From: Streptomyces somaliensis DSM 40738
GTDB taxonomy: Bacteria > Actinomycetota > Actinomycetes > Streptomycetales > Streptomycetaceae
NCBI GenBank assembly: GCA_012396115.1
Contig: JAAXOU010000008.1
Coordinates: 1-43,796 of the forward strand
Length of the DNA stretch: 43,796 nucleotides
Direction: 5' to 3'
Shown here: positions 1-7,182 of the stretch, piece by piece
How positions within the stretch are numbered: position 1 is the first letter of the stretch
Layout: every line of letters begins with the position of its first letter
Made by a program: the position numbers and the translations under genes
Notes under the pieces: model-generated
Told to the model about the DNA's origin: nothing
What the model saw: only the letters and a program-made list of their open reading frames with translations
Database searches by the model: none

Positions 1-21
1 CCGCTCAGGCCGGGTCGTGCG

Positions 22-1422
22 TCACGCCCAGGTGATCAGTCGCCTGGGGTCCTCCAGGACGGCCGCGGTGTCGGCCAGGACCTTCGAACCCAGTTCGCCG
101 TCGACGAGCCGGTGGTCGAAGGAGAGCGCCAGCGTCGTGACGTGGCGCGGCTTGACCTTGCCCTTGTGCACCCACGGCTGGAGCCTGATCGCGCCGACCG
201 CGAGGATCGCCGACTCGCCGGGGTTGAGGATCGGCGTGCCGGTGTCGACGCCGAAGACGCCGACGTTGGTGATGGTCACCGTGCCGCCCTGCATGGCCGC
301 CGGGGTCGTCCTGCCCTCGCGGGCGGTGGCGACCAGCTCGCCGAGGGCCTGCGCCAGCTCCGGGAGCGTCTTGGCGTGGGCGTCCTTGATGTTCGGCACG
401 ATCAGGCCGCGCGGGGTGGCGGCGGCGATGCCCAGGTTGACGTAGTGCTTGACCACGATCTCCTGGGCGGCCTCGTCCCAGGCGGCGTTGATCTCCGGGT
501 TGCGGCGGATCGCGACGAGCAGGGCCCTGGCCACCAGCAGCAGCGGGTTCACCCGCAGCCCCGCCATGTCCCTGTCCGCCTTCAGCTCCTCGACGAGCCG
601 CATGGTGCGGGTCACGTCGACCGTGATGAACTCGGTGACGTGCGGCGCGGTGAACGCCGACCCGACCATGGCCTGCGCCGTGGCCTTCCGCACGCCCTTG
701 ATCGGGACGCGGGTCTCCCGGGCGCCGGCCGCGGCCGGCTCCTCCGCCGGGGCGGCGGCGGACACGGGCCGCGCCACGTCGGCCGCCTCGGGGGCCGGCG
801 CCTGCGCGGGGGCGGCCGCCTTGTGGACGTCCTCGCGCGTGACGACCCCGCCGGGGCCGGTCGGGACGACCGTCGCCAGGTCCACGCCCAGGTCCTTGGC
901 CAGCTTCCGCACGGGCGGCTTGGCCAGCGGACGGGCCTGCGGGACGGGCGCCGCCGGGGCGGGGGCGCTGCCGTTCAGCTCGCCCTGGACCGCCGCGCGG
1001 GCGGCCGGGGCGGGAGCGGTGGCGGGCGCCTGTCTGCGCGGGCGCCGCTTGGTGGACGCCGCGGCCACGCCGTAGCCGACGAGGACCGGTTGGCGGCCCT
1101 GCGCCTCCTCCTCGGCCCCGGCCTCCGCCGCGGCCGGGGCCGGGGCGGCGGAGGCAGCCGGGGCGGGGGCCTCCGGCGCGTCCCCGCCCACGTTCACGGA
1201 GATGATGACCTCGCCGACGTCGACCGTCGTGCCCTCGGGGAAGCGCAGCTCGTGCACCACCCCGTCGAACGGGCACGGCAGTTCCACGGCCGCCTTCGCC
1301 GTCTCGACCTCGCAGACGGCCTGCCCGTCCGTGACGGTGTCACCGGGCTGGACGTACCACTTGAGGATCTCGGCCTCGGTGAGCCCCTCACCGACGTCCG
1401 GCATCTTGAACTCGCGGATCAC
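22..1422 (-). CDS. bkdC: Branched-chain keto-acid dehydrogenase E2 (dihydrolipoamide acyltransferase), operon 1
   Basis: E2 core of the branched-chain 2-oxoacid dehydrogenase complex; it moves the acyl group from E1-bound ThDP through lipoyl-lysine to CoA. Visible in the 466 aa: an N-terminal lipoyl domain (about 1-80) with ETAKA and the lipoylated Lys43; a long Ala/Pro linker (about 82-165); a peripheral subunit-binding domain (about 168-202); and a catalytic acyltransferase domain ending in FDHRLVDG, with His437 and Asp441 of the HxxxD motif. The GTG start at 1422 follows a GAGAGGAC ribosome site, 13 bp after the bkdB stop. It is the last gene of bkdA-bkdB-bkdC. No E3 (lpd) gene is in the window, so E3 must be shared. 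An acetoin- or pyruvate-type E2 is possible by fold, but the pairing with branched-chain-type E1 subunits favours Bkd. Confidence 0.93.
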   Translation of the reverse strand: MIREFKMPDVGEGLTEAEILKWYVQPGDTVTDGQAVCEVETAKAAVELPCPFDGVVHELRFPEGTTVDVGEVIISVNVGGDAPEAPAPAASAAPAPAAAEAGAEEEAQGRQPVLVGYGVAAASTKRRPRRQAPATAPAPAARAAVQGELNGSAPAPAAPVPQARPLAKPPVRKLAKDLGVDLATVVPTGPGGVVTREDVHKAAAPAQAPAPEAADVARPVSAAAPAEEPAAAGARETRVPIKGVRKATAQAMVGSAFTAPHVTEFITVDVTRTMRLVEELKADRDMAGLRVNPLLLVARALLVAIRRNPEINAAWDEAAQEIVVKHYVNLGIAAATPRGLIVPNIKDAHAKTLPELAQALGELVATAREGRTTPAAMQGGTVTITNVGVFGVDTGTPILNPGESAILAVGAIRLQPWVHKGKVKPRHVTTLALSFDHRLVDGELGSKVLADTAAVLEDPRRLITWA

Positions 1423-1435
1423 GGGTTGTCCTCTC

Positions 1436-2422
1436 TCAGTACGCCAGCGCGCGGTCGACGGCGTCGAGCACCCGGTCCAGACCCGGCAGGTACTCCTCCT
1501 CCAGCCGGGCCGGCGGGTACGGCGCGTGGTACCCGCCCACCCGCAGCACCGGGGCCTCCAGGTGGTAGAAGCACCGCTCGGTGATCCGGGCGGCGATCTC
1601 CGCGCCGGAACCGAAGAAGACCGGGGCCTCGTGGACGACGACCAGGCGGCGGGTCTTCTCGACCGACGCCTGGAGGGTGTCGAAGTCGATCGGGGAGATC
1701 GAGCGCAGGTCCACGACCTCGATCGACCGGCCCTCCTCGGCGGCGGCCGCGGCCGCCTCCAGGCAGGTCTTCACCATCGGGCCGTAGGCGACGAGGGTGA
1801 GGTCGGTGCCCTCGCGGGCGACCCGGGCCTCGTGCAGCCCGCCGGGGATGGCCTCGGTGTCGACCTCGCCCTTGTCCCAGTAGCGGCGCTTGGGTTCGAA
1901 GAAGATCACCGGGTCGTCGCTCTGGATCGCCTGCTGGAGCATCCAGTAGGCGTCGGAGGGGGTCGCCGGGGTGACGACCTTGAGGCCCGCGACGTGCGCG
2001 AAGAGCGACTCGGGCGACTCGGAGTGGTGCTCGACGGCGCCGATGCCGCCGCCGTACGGGATGCGGACGACGACCGGCACCTTCACCGTGCCGAGCGAGC
2101 GGGCCCGCATCTTCGCGAGCTGGGTGACGATCTGGTCGTACGCCGGGAAGACGAAGCCGTCGAACTGGATCTCCACGACCGGCCGGTAACCGCGCAGCGC
2201 GAGGCCGATGGCGGTGCCCACGATGCCGGACTCGGCGAGCGGGGTGTCGACGACCCGGTCCTCGCCGAAGTCCTTCTGCAGGCCGTCGGTGATCCGGAAG
2301 ACGCCGCCGAGCTTGCCGACGTCCAGGCCCATGACGACGACCTTGGGGTCGGTCTCCAGGGCCTTGCGCAGCGACTCGTTGAGCGCCTTGGCGAGGGGAA
2401 GCTTCTGAACAGCCATGGTCAC
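1436..2422 (-). CDS. bkdB: Branched-chain keto-acid dehydrogenase E1 beta, operon 1
   Basis: Beta subunit of the ThDP-dependent E1 decarboxylase, which works as an alpha2beta2 heterotetramer with BkdA. The 328 aa match the usual length. They show the transketolase pyrimidine-binding part (MGLDVGKLGGVFRIT near residue 31, VEIQFDGFVFPAYDQ, RIPYGGGIGAVEHHS) and the C-terminal transketolase domain (GPMVKTCLEAA, RITERCFYHLEAPVLRV). The GTG at 2422 overlaps the bkdA stop as GTGA, which suggests translational coupling. An ATG two codons later (2416) would give 326 aa and has the GGAGAGG site about 10 nt upstream; either is possible. The product is closely similar to BkdG in the same window, so the two operons are paralogous. 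Confidence 0.93.
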   Translation of the reverse strand: MTMAVQKLPLAKALNESLRKALETDPKVVVMGLDVGKLGGVFRITDGLQKDFGEDRVVDTPLAESGIVGTAIGLALRGYRPVVEIQFDGFVFPAYDQIVTQLAKMRARSLGTVKVPVVVRIPYGGGIGAVEHHSESPESLFAHVAGLKVVTPATPSDAYWMLQQAIQSDDPVIFFEPKRRYWDKGEVDTEAIPGGLHEARVAREGTDLTLVAYGPMVKTCLEAAAAAAEEGRSIEVVDLRSISPIDFDTLQASVEKTRRLVVVHEAPVFFGSGAEIAARITERCFYHLEAPVLRVGGYHAPYPPARLEEEYLPGLDRVLDAVDRALAY

Positions 2423-3618
2423 TCGGCCTCTCCGTGCGCGAAGGACGCCTGGTAGGCGGCGAACTGCGCGCGCTCCTCGTCGACGAGCGCGTGCCCGTCC
2501 GCGTACACGTTGTCGAACATCGCCATGTGCTCCGGCACGGGCATGGCGCGGACGACCTCGCGGACGTGCCGGCCGAGGGCCTCGCTCTCCGCCTCCAGCT
2601 CCTCGAACCAGGACGCGTCGGCGTGGCCCTGGGCCTCCAGGTGGCGGCGCAGGCGCAGGATCGGGTCCTTCGCCTCCCAGGCGGCCCGCTCCTCGTCGTG
2701 CCGGTAGCGGGTCGGGTCGTCGGAGGTGGTGTGGGCGGCCATGCGGTAGGTGAACGCCTCGATGAGCGTCGGGCCCTCACCGCGGCGGGCGCGCTCCAGG
2801 GCGGAGCGGGTGACCGCGAGGCAGGCCAGGACGTCGTTGCCGTCGACGCGGACGCCGGGGAAGCCGAAGCCGTGGGCGCGCTGGTAGAGCGGGACGCGGG
2901 TCTGCTTCTCGATGGGCTCGGAGATCGCCCACTGGTTGTTCTGGCAGAAGAACACGACCGGGGCGTTGTAGACGGCGGAGAAGACGAACGACTCGTTGAC
3001 GTCGCCCTGGCTGGAGGCGCCGTCCCCGAAGTACGCGATCACGGCGGAGTCCGCGCCGTCCCTGGTCACGCCCATGGCGTAACCGGTGGCGTGCAGGGTC
3101 TGCGAGCCGAGGACGATCGTGTACAGGTGGAAGTTGTTGCTGTTGGGGTCCCAGCCGCCGTTGTTCACCCCGCGGAACATCCCGAGCAGGTTCGTCGGGT
3201 CGACCCCGCGGCACCAGGCGACGCCGTGCTCGCGGTAGGTCGGGAAGACGTAGTCGTCGTCGCGCAGGGCCCGGCCGGAGCCGATCTGCGCCGCCTCCTG
3301 GCCCAGCAGCGAGGCCCACAGGCCCAGCTCGCCCTGGCGCTGGAGCGCCGTGGCCTCGCCGTCGAAACGGCGGGTCATCAGCATGTCGCGGTACAGGCCG
3401 CGCAGCTCCTCGGCGGTCAGGTCGACGTCGTACTCCGGGTGCCGGACGCGCTCGCCCTCGGGCGTCAGCAGCTGTACGAGCGGCGGCTCGGAGTCGGAAC
3501 TCCGCGGCTTCTTCGCGCGCGCGGCGCGCTTGGTGGCACCGCCCGCAGCGGCTTTGACGCCACTGCTGGTGCCGCTGCTGCGTCGCGGCTGGCGCGCGGC
3601 AGTGCTGTCCACGGTCAC
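2419..3618 (-). CDS. bkdA: Branched-chain keto-acid dehydrogenase E1 alpha, operon 1
   Basis: Alpha subunit of E1; it holds the ThDP diphosphate and Mg2+ and decarboxylates the 2-oxo acids of Val, Leu and Ile. The ThDP motif runs GDGASSQGDVNE, followed by the QNNQWAISEP strand; YRMAAHTTSDDPTRYR is typical of the phosphorylation-loop region. I place the start at GTG 3618 (399 aa) because GGAGGAG sits 7 nt upstream; the frame stays open further 5' but without a ribosome site. The N-terminus before the catalytic domain is about 40 residues of Ala/Ser/Lys/Arg-rich sequence that BkdF lacks. First gene of its operon, reading away from a 418-bp intergenic region that contains perfect palindromes. 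Confidence 0.92.
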   Translation of the reverse strand: MTVDSTAARQPRRSSGTSSGVKAAAGGATKRAARAKKPRSSDSEPPLVQLLTPEGERVRHPEYDVDLTAEELRGLYRDMLMTRRFDGEATALQRQGELGLWASLLGQEAAQIGSGRALRDDDYVFPTYREHGVAWCRGVDPTNLLGMFRGVNNGGWDPNSNNFHLYTIVLGSQTLHATGYAMGVTRDGADSAVIAYFGDGASSQGDVNESFVFSAVYNAPVVFFCQNNQWAISEPIEKQTRVPLYQRAHGFGFPGVRVDGNDVLACLAVTRSALERARRGEGPTLIEAFTYRMAAHTTSDDPTRYRHDEERAAWEAKDPILRLRRHLEAQGHADASWFEELEAESEALGRHVREVVRAMPVPEHMAMFDNVYADGHALVDEERAQFAAYQASFAHGEAE

Positions 3619-3712
3619 GTGCGTGCTCCTCCGTCTGTCCGGGCTCCCGGGATCCGCCGGGTGGCCTGGGGTTCCCCGCTCCTGCGGAGCTCGGGAAAGC
3701 GGCTCGCCTGCT

Positions 3713-3729
3713 CCGTGCACGGTGCACGG
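3713..3729. promoter_or_regulatory. 17-bp perfect palindrome in the bkdA leader
   Basis: CCGTGCAC-G-GTGCACGG is perfectly symmetrical about 3721, roughly 100 bp upstream of the bkdA GTG. Its position in or near the 5' leader fits a repressor operator. The cognate protein cannot be named from sequence. Confidence 0.45.
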
Positions 3730-3841
3730 GGTGGGTGCCCTCGGCCGGATACAGGCGTGACAGTGTCCCGGCGAGCGCCCTGTGGTGAGCACGTTACCCA
3801 GTGCGCGGCATTCCGCGAACCCCTATTGACCTGCGATTTTC

Positions 3842-3855
3842 CTTGGATTTCCAAG
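3842..3855. promoter_or_regulatory. 14-bp perfect palindrome in the A/T-rich bkdA promoter patch
   Basis: CTTGGA-TT-TCCAAG is a perfect inverted repeat in the most A/T-rich part of the region. Lrp/AsnC proteins prefer A/T-rich symmetric sites, and this window encodes an Lrp-type BkdR, so a BkdR site is a reasonable guess. The sequence itself shows only the palindrome. Confidence 0.4.
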
Positions 3856-3998
3856 TAAGTCGAGCAATGCGGGGCACGTCCGGCCACATCGGCGACGCGA
3901 CGCGGACGGTGCGCTGGTAACAGCCTCACAGGCTGCCGGGACACCGGCACGTTATCCCGCCCACCCCGTCGTCGGGAAGAGTTCACGGGACCGTGATG

Positions 3999-4010
3999 TG
4001 ACCCGGGTCA
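3999..4010. promoter_or_regulatory. 12-bp perfect palindrome before the APH-fold gene
   Basis: TGACCCGGGTCA is a perfect palindrome, flanked by partly symmetric TGATG and TCATG. It lies 27 bp upstream of the GTG at 4037, where it would overlap the promoter of that gene. Likely operator; regulator unknown. Confidence 0.4.
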
Positions 4011-4036
4011 TCATGCCGTGATCTAACATCCGACAG

Positions 4037-5122
4037 GTGCCGCGCTCATGTGTAACGGCTCCGCCCGCCGCCCCCGGCGCACCGCGCGCCCCCCGGACGC
4101 CGCCCGGCCCGCCCCTCCCGCCGGTGTCCGCGCTGCTGCGCCGCCACCGCGGGTACGGCGAGCCGCTCTCCTGCGCGCCGGTCGCCCAGGGCCTCCTCAA
4201 CCGCGGTTACCGCCTCACCACCACGCGCGGCACGTTCTTCCTCAAGCAGCACCTCGACGCCCCCACCTCCGACCCCGCCACGATCGCCCGCCAGCACCGG
4301 GCCACCGAGCTGCTGCACGCACTCGGCGTCCCGGTCGCGCCCGCGCTGCCGGACGCCGAGGGCCGCACCGTCGTCCGGCTCGGCGGCCGCTGCTACGCCC
4401 TGCACCCCTGGGTCGACGGGCACCACCTCGACGGCGCCGGGCTCACCGCGGCCGGCTCCCGGCGGCTCGGCGCCCTGCTCGGCTCCGTCCACACCTGCCT
4501 GGAGCGCGTCCTCGGCTCGACCGGGGCGCACCCGGTGGAGCGGGCCCACGGCAGCGCAGACCCCGAGGACACGTTCCGGCTGATCGACGAGCTGCTGGAG
4601 CTGGCCGGGGGGCGGCGGCGCCGGGTCGCCTTCGACGAGCTGGCCGAGCACCGGCTCCTGGAGCGCCGCCGCCTGCTGGCCGCGCACGCGCACCGGCGCC
4701 CGCCCGCCGCGGCACCCGGGGCGGACGGCTGGGTGCACGGGGACTTCCACCCCCTGAACCTGCTGTACCGGGGGGCCGAGCCGGCCGCGATCGTCGACTG
4801 GGACCGGCTGGGGGTGCAGCCGCGCGCCGAGGAGGCGGTCCGGGCCGCGGTGATCTTCTACGTCCAGCCGGCGGGCCGGCTGGACCTGGCGAAGGTCCGG
4901 GCCTACGCGCGCGCCTACCGGCGGGCCGCCGGGGCCGACGCGGCGGAGCTGGCCGGTGCGGTGCACCGGGTGTGGTGGGAGCGGCTCAACGACTTCTGGA
5001 TGCTGCGGTGGCGCTACCAGCTGCACGACACCAGGGCCGACCCGCAGTTCCCCGCGGCGTCGGCCCTGGTGGTGTGGTGGACCCGCGAGTACGCCGCGGT
5101 GCGCGACGCGTTCACGGGCTGA
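4037..5122 (+). CDS. APH/choline-kinase-fold phosphotransferase
   Basis: 361-aa protein kinase-like phosphotransferase (APH family). The catalytic loop is HGDFHPLNLLY with Asp236, and the Mg2+-binding segment is IVDWD with Asp254; GYRLTTTRGTFFLKQH near residue 55 is the nucleotide-binding beta hairpin. The C-terminal part is helical and Trp/Tyr-rich. The GTG at 4037 has no ribosome site, but TAACAT lies 7 nt upstream, as expected for a -10 box of a leaderless transcript. The family phosphorylates small molecules (aminoglycosides, homoserine, choline, sugars); the substrate cannot be read here and nothing around the gene suggests antibiotic resistance. It converges with the kinase gene at 5144. 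Confidence 0.8.
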   Translation: MPRSCVTAPPAAPGAPRAPRTPPGPPLPPVSALLRRHRGYGEPLSCAPVAQGLLNRGYRLTTTRGTFFLKQHLDAPTSDPATIARQHRATELLHALGVPVAPALPDAEGRTVVRLGGRCYALHPWVDGHHLDGAGLTAAGSRRLGALLGSVHTCLERVLGSTGAHPVERAHGSADPEDTFRLIDELLELAGGRRRRVAFDELAEHRLLERRRLLAAHAHRRPPAAAPGADGWVHGDFHPLNLLYRGAEPAAIVDWDRLGVQPRAEEAVRAAVIFYVQPAGRLDLAKVRAYARAYRRAAGADAAELAGAVHRVWWERLNDFWMLRWRYQLHDTRADPQFPAASALVVWWTREYAAVRDAFTG

Positions 5123-5149
5123 GGCGGGACCGGGGCCGGCGCCTCAGCC
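5117..5149. terminator. Bidirectional terminator overlapping two stop codons
   Basis: GGCTGAGGCG (5117-5126) and CGCCTCAGCC (5140-5149) form a perfect 10-bp stem with a 13-nt loop. The left arm contains the TGA of the APH-fold gene and the right arm contains the TGA of the converging kinase gene. There is no T-tract, as is usual in Streptomyces. Confidence 0.65.
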
Positions 5150-6886
5150 GCCGGTGGTGAAGCCGTTGCCGCCGGACGCGGTCCCCGCCGTGGTCCCGCC
5201 CTGCTGGCCGGAGCCGGTCGTCCCGGTGGCGTCGCCGCCGCCGGTGTCGGTCGAGCCGGTCGTCCCGCCGTCGCCGGAACCGTCGGTCGTGCCGCCGCCG
5301 GTGTCGGTCGAGCCGGTCGTCCCGCCGTCGCCGGAGCCGTCGGTCGTGCCGCCGTCCGTGCCGCCGTCGGTCGCCCCGCCGTCGCCGGAACCGTCGGTCG
5401 TGCCCGTACCGCCGGTGTCGCCGCTCGTGGAGGGCGTCGGGTCCTGGCTGTACGACGGCGGCGCCGGGGGCCGCGTCGGGGGCGTCCAGCCGCCGCTCCC
5501 GCCGGTCGACGTGTCGGGCCGCCCCGTCTCCTCCTCGGACTCCGAGGCGGACGGCGAGGGGGTGGTGCTGCCGGAGACGGACGGCGTCGGGCTGTTGCTC
5601 GGCTTCACGTCCGTACCCGCCGGCGTCTCGCTCGCGTTCACCGCGTACACGATGCCCGCCACGATCGCGATCAGCGCGAACGCGACGAACAGCAGCACCC
5701 TGCCGCGGCCGCCTCCCCCGCCGTGCCCCCGGTCGTACCCGCCCGTGTGGGCGCCGTCGTCGGGGTTCACCGGCGGCAGGATCGGGGCCTGCGAGGTGTC
5801 CCCGTGCAGCGGCACCGGCCGGGACGGCGTCGACGGGCCGCCGGCCGCGCCCATCACGGCGGTCGCCGCGACGCCGCCGTGCGGGGTGTGGCCGCCCTCG
5901 TACGGGTCGAGCGCGCCGGTGTTCCAGGTACCGGTGTGGCCGCCCTGCTCCTGGAGCATGCGCAGCCCGTACTGGATCAGCCCGCGCATCTCCTCGGCGC
6001 TCTGGAACCGGTCGTCCGGGTCCTTCGCCAGCGCCCGCATCGCCAGCCCGTCCAGCTCCGGCGGAGCCGCGTCGGACACCCGGGACGGCGGCACCGGGGT
6101 GTCCTGCACGTGCTGGTACACGACGGACAGCGGCGTCTCGCCGACGAACGGGGGCCGCAGCGCCAGCAGCTCGTACAGCAGGCAGCCCGTGGCGTACAGG
6201 TCGGAGCGGTGGTCGACGGCCTTGCCGAGGGCCTGCTCGGGCGACAGGTACTGGGGGGTGCCCATGACCATACCGGTCTGCGTCATCGTCGTGGACGCCC
6301 CGTGCAGGGCCCGGGCGATGCCGAAGTCCATGACCTTGACGGCGCCGCTGCCGGTGATGATGACGTTCGCCGGCTTGATGTCGCGGTGCACGATGCCGTG
6401 CTGGTGCGAGTAGGCCAGCGCCTCCAGCACGCCCGACACGATGATCAGCGCCTGCTCGGGCGGCGGCGCCTCCGCGCTGACCAGCAGCTCCCGGATGGTG
6501 CGGCCCTCGACCAGCTCCATGACGATGTACGGCACGGCCTGGCCGTTCACCTCGTCCTCGCCGGAGTCGTACACCGCCACGATCGCGTGGTGGTTCAGCC
6601 CCGCGACGGACTGCGCCTCGCGCGTGAAGCGGGCCTTGGAGACCGGGTCCTCCGCCAGGTCGGTGCGGAGGAGCTTCACGGCGACCGTCCGGCCCAGCCG
6701 CACGTCCTCCGCGGCGAACACCTCGGCCATGCCGCCCCGGCCCAGGCGGTGGGTCAGGCGGTAGCGGCCGTCGCCGACCAGGCCGCCGGCACCGAACTCG
6801 ACGGCGTCACCGCGCCCCGGCGCTCCGTCGTCCGACACTCCGCCGCCACCTGCTTCGGATCCGGGTGCCATCGTCCTCGCCGTCAT
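5144..6886 (-). CDS. Membrane Ser/Thr protein kinase with Gly/Thr/Asp-rich extracellular tail
   Basis: 580-aa PknB-type kinase. The kinase domain spans about 42-305: glycine loop GRGGMAE, Lys71, catalytic HRDIKPAN (Asp169), DFG (187-189), and an activation loop with STTMTQTG ahead of GTPQYLSPEQ. A cytoplasmic Gly/Pro linker leads to one TM helix (about 397-416). The outside part has no PASTA domain. It is low-complexity Thr/Ser/Pro then Gly/Asp/Thr, including a 19-residue unit repeated at DNA level. ATG 6886 and ATG 6871 are both possible starts. Transcribed divergently from the second kinase. A sensor or wall-spanning role for the tail is inference. Confidence 0.88.
   Translation of the reverse strand: MTARTMAPGSEAGGGGVSDDGAPGRGDAVEFGAGGLVGDGRYRLTHRLGRGGMAEVFAAEDVRLGRTVAVKLLRTDLAEDPVSKARFTREAQSVAGLNHHAIVAVYDSGEDEVNGQAVPYIVMELVEGRTIRELLVSAEAPPPEQALIIVSGVLEALAYSHQHGIVHRDIKPANVIITGSGAVKVMDFGIARALHGASTTMTQTGMVMGTPQYLSPEQALGKAVDHRSDLYATGCLLYELLALRPPFVGETPLSVVYQHVQDTPVPPSRVSDAAPPELDGLAMRALAKDPDDRFQSAEEMRGLIQYGLRMLQEQGGHTGTWNTGALDPYEGGHTPHGGVAATAVMGAAGGPSTPSRPVPLHGDTSQAPILPPVNPDDGAHTGGYDRGHGGGGGRGRVLLFVAFALIAIVAGIVYAVNASETPAGTDVKPSNSPTPSVSGSTTPSPSASESEEETGRPDTSTGGSGGWTPPTRPPAPPSYSQDPTPSTSGDTGGTGTTDGSGDGGATDGGTDGGTTDGSGDGGTTGSTDTGGGTTDGSGDGGTTGSTDTGGGDATGTTGSGQQGGTTAGTASGGNGFTTGG
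5234..5347. repeat. 57-bp tandem repeat inside the kinase tail
   Basis: Two copies (5234-5290 and 5291-5347) are almost identical, with period 57 bp or 19 codons. They encode Gly/Thr/Asp/Ser units containing DGSGDGGTTGSTDT. A partial third unit follows at about 5348-5405. The whole number of codons keeps the kinase frame, so copy number could vary among strains without disrupting the gene. Confidence 0.8.
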
Positions 6887-6980
6887 TTCCGTTGCCGTCC
6901 GCGCGCTGTGCCCGCGAGCGGTGCGCCGCCGTCTTTCCTGGGGTACTTCGCCACGTCACGCTACAGCCTCCGGGTGACGC

Positions 6981-7013
6981 GCCGGTTCGGGATGGACCGG
7001 CCATCCAACCGGC
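6981..7013. promoter_or_regulatory. Long inverted repeat between the divergent kinases
   Basis: GCCGGTT (6981-6987) and GGATGG (6990-6995) pair with CCATCC (7001-7006) and AACCGGC (7007-7013): 13 paired bases with a 2-nt bulge and a 5-nt centre. It lies about 95 bp from the left kinase start and 170 bp from the right one. Operator or RNA hairpin; which one is not decided by sequence. Confidence 0.45.
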
Positions 7014-7101
7014 TCCCCCCGCGCCCGGGCAAATCCGGTGGGGTCCGCGTGACGCGTCCGGGACGCTTCCGACGCGTACGGTCACGGAACGGGCACCCGG
7101 C

Positions 7102-7130
7102 TTGACGTGTGGAGGGCCTGGGGCAGACTT
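7102..7130 (+). promoter_or_regulatory. Candidate vegetative promoter of the second kinase
   Basis: TTGACG (7102-7107) and CAGACT (7124-7129) are 16 bp apart, resembling a housekeeping-sigma promoter with a strong -35 and a weak -10. It would give a leader of about 45 nt before the ATG at 7183. Confidence 0.4.
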
Positions 7131-7182
7131 GGCCCGTAAATCCGGGATCACCGCGGGCAGGCCGCGCGTAGGGGGAAGCACG

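Larger units (their letters stand above)
3619..4036. other. Divergent intergenic region between bkdA and the APH-fold gene
   Basis: No coding sequence is supported across these 418 bases. The stretch holds the bkdA ribosome site at its left end, a local hairpin at about 3672-3696 in the bkdA leader, three perfect palindromes (listed separately), and an A/T-richer patch at about 3825-3862 that is unusual for this genome and is the likely promoter core. The right end is the probable promoter of the APH-fold gene. Confidence 0.6.

Noticed and set aside
4037-5122. APH-fold gene as an antibiotic-resistance determinant
   Set aside because: The fold is shared by many small-molecule kinases. No resistance-specific motif, mobile element or biosynthetic cluster is nearby.
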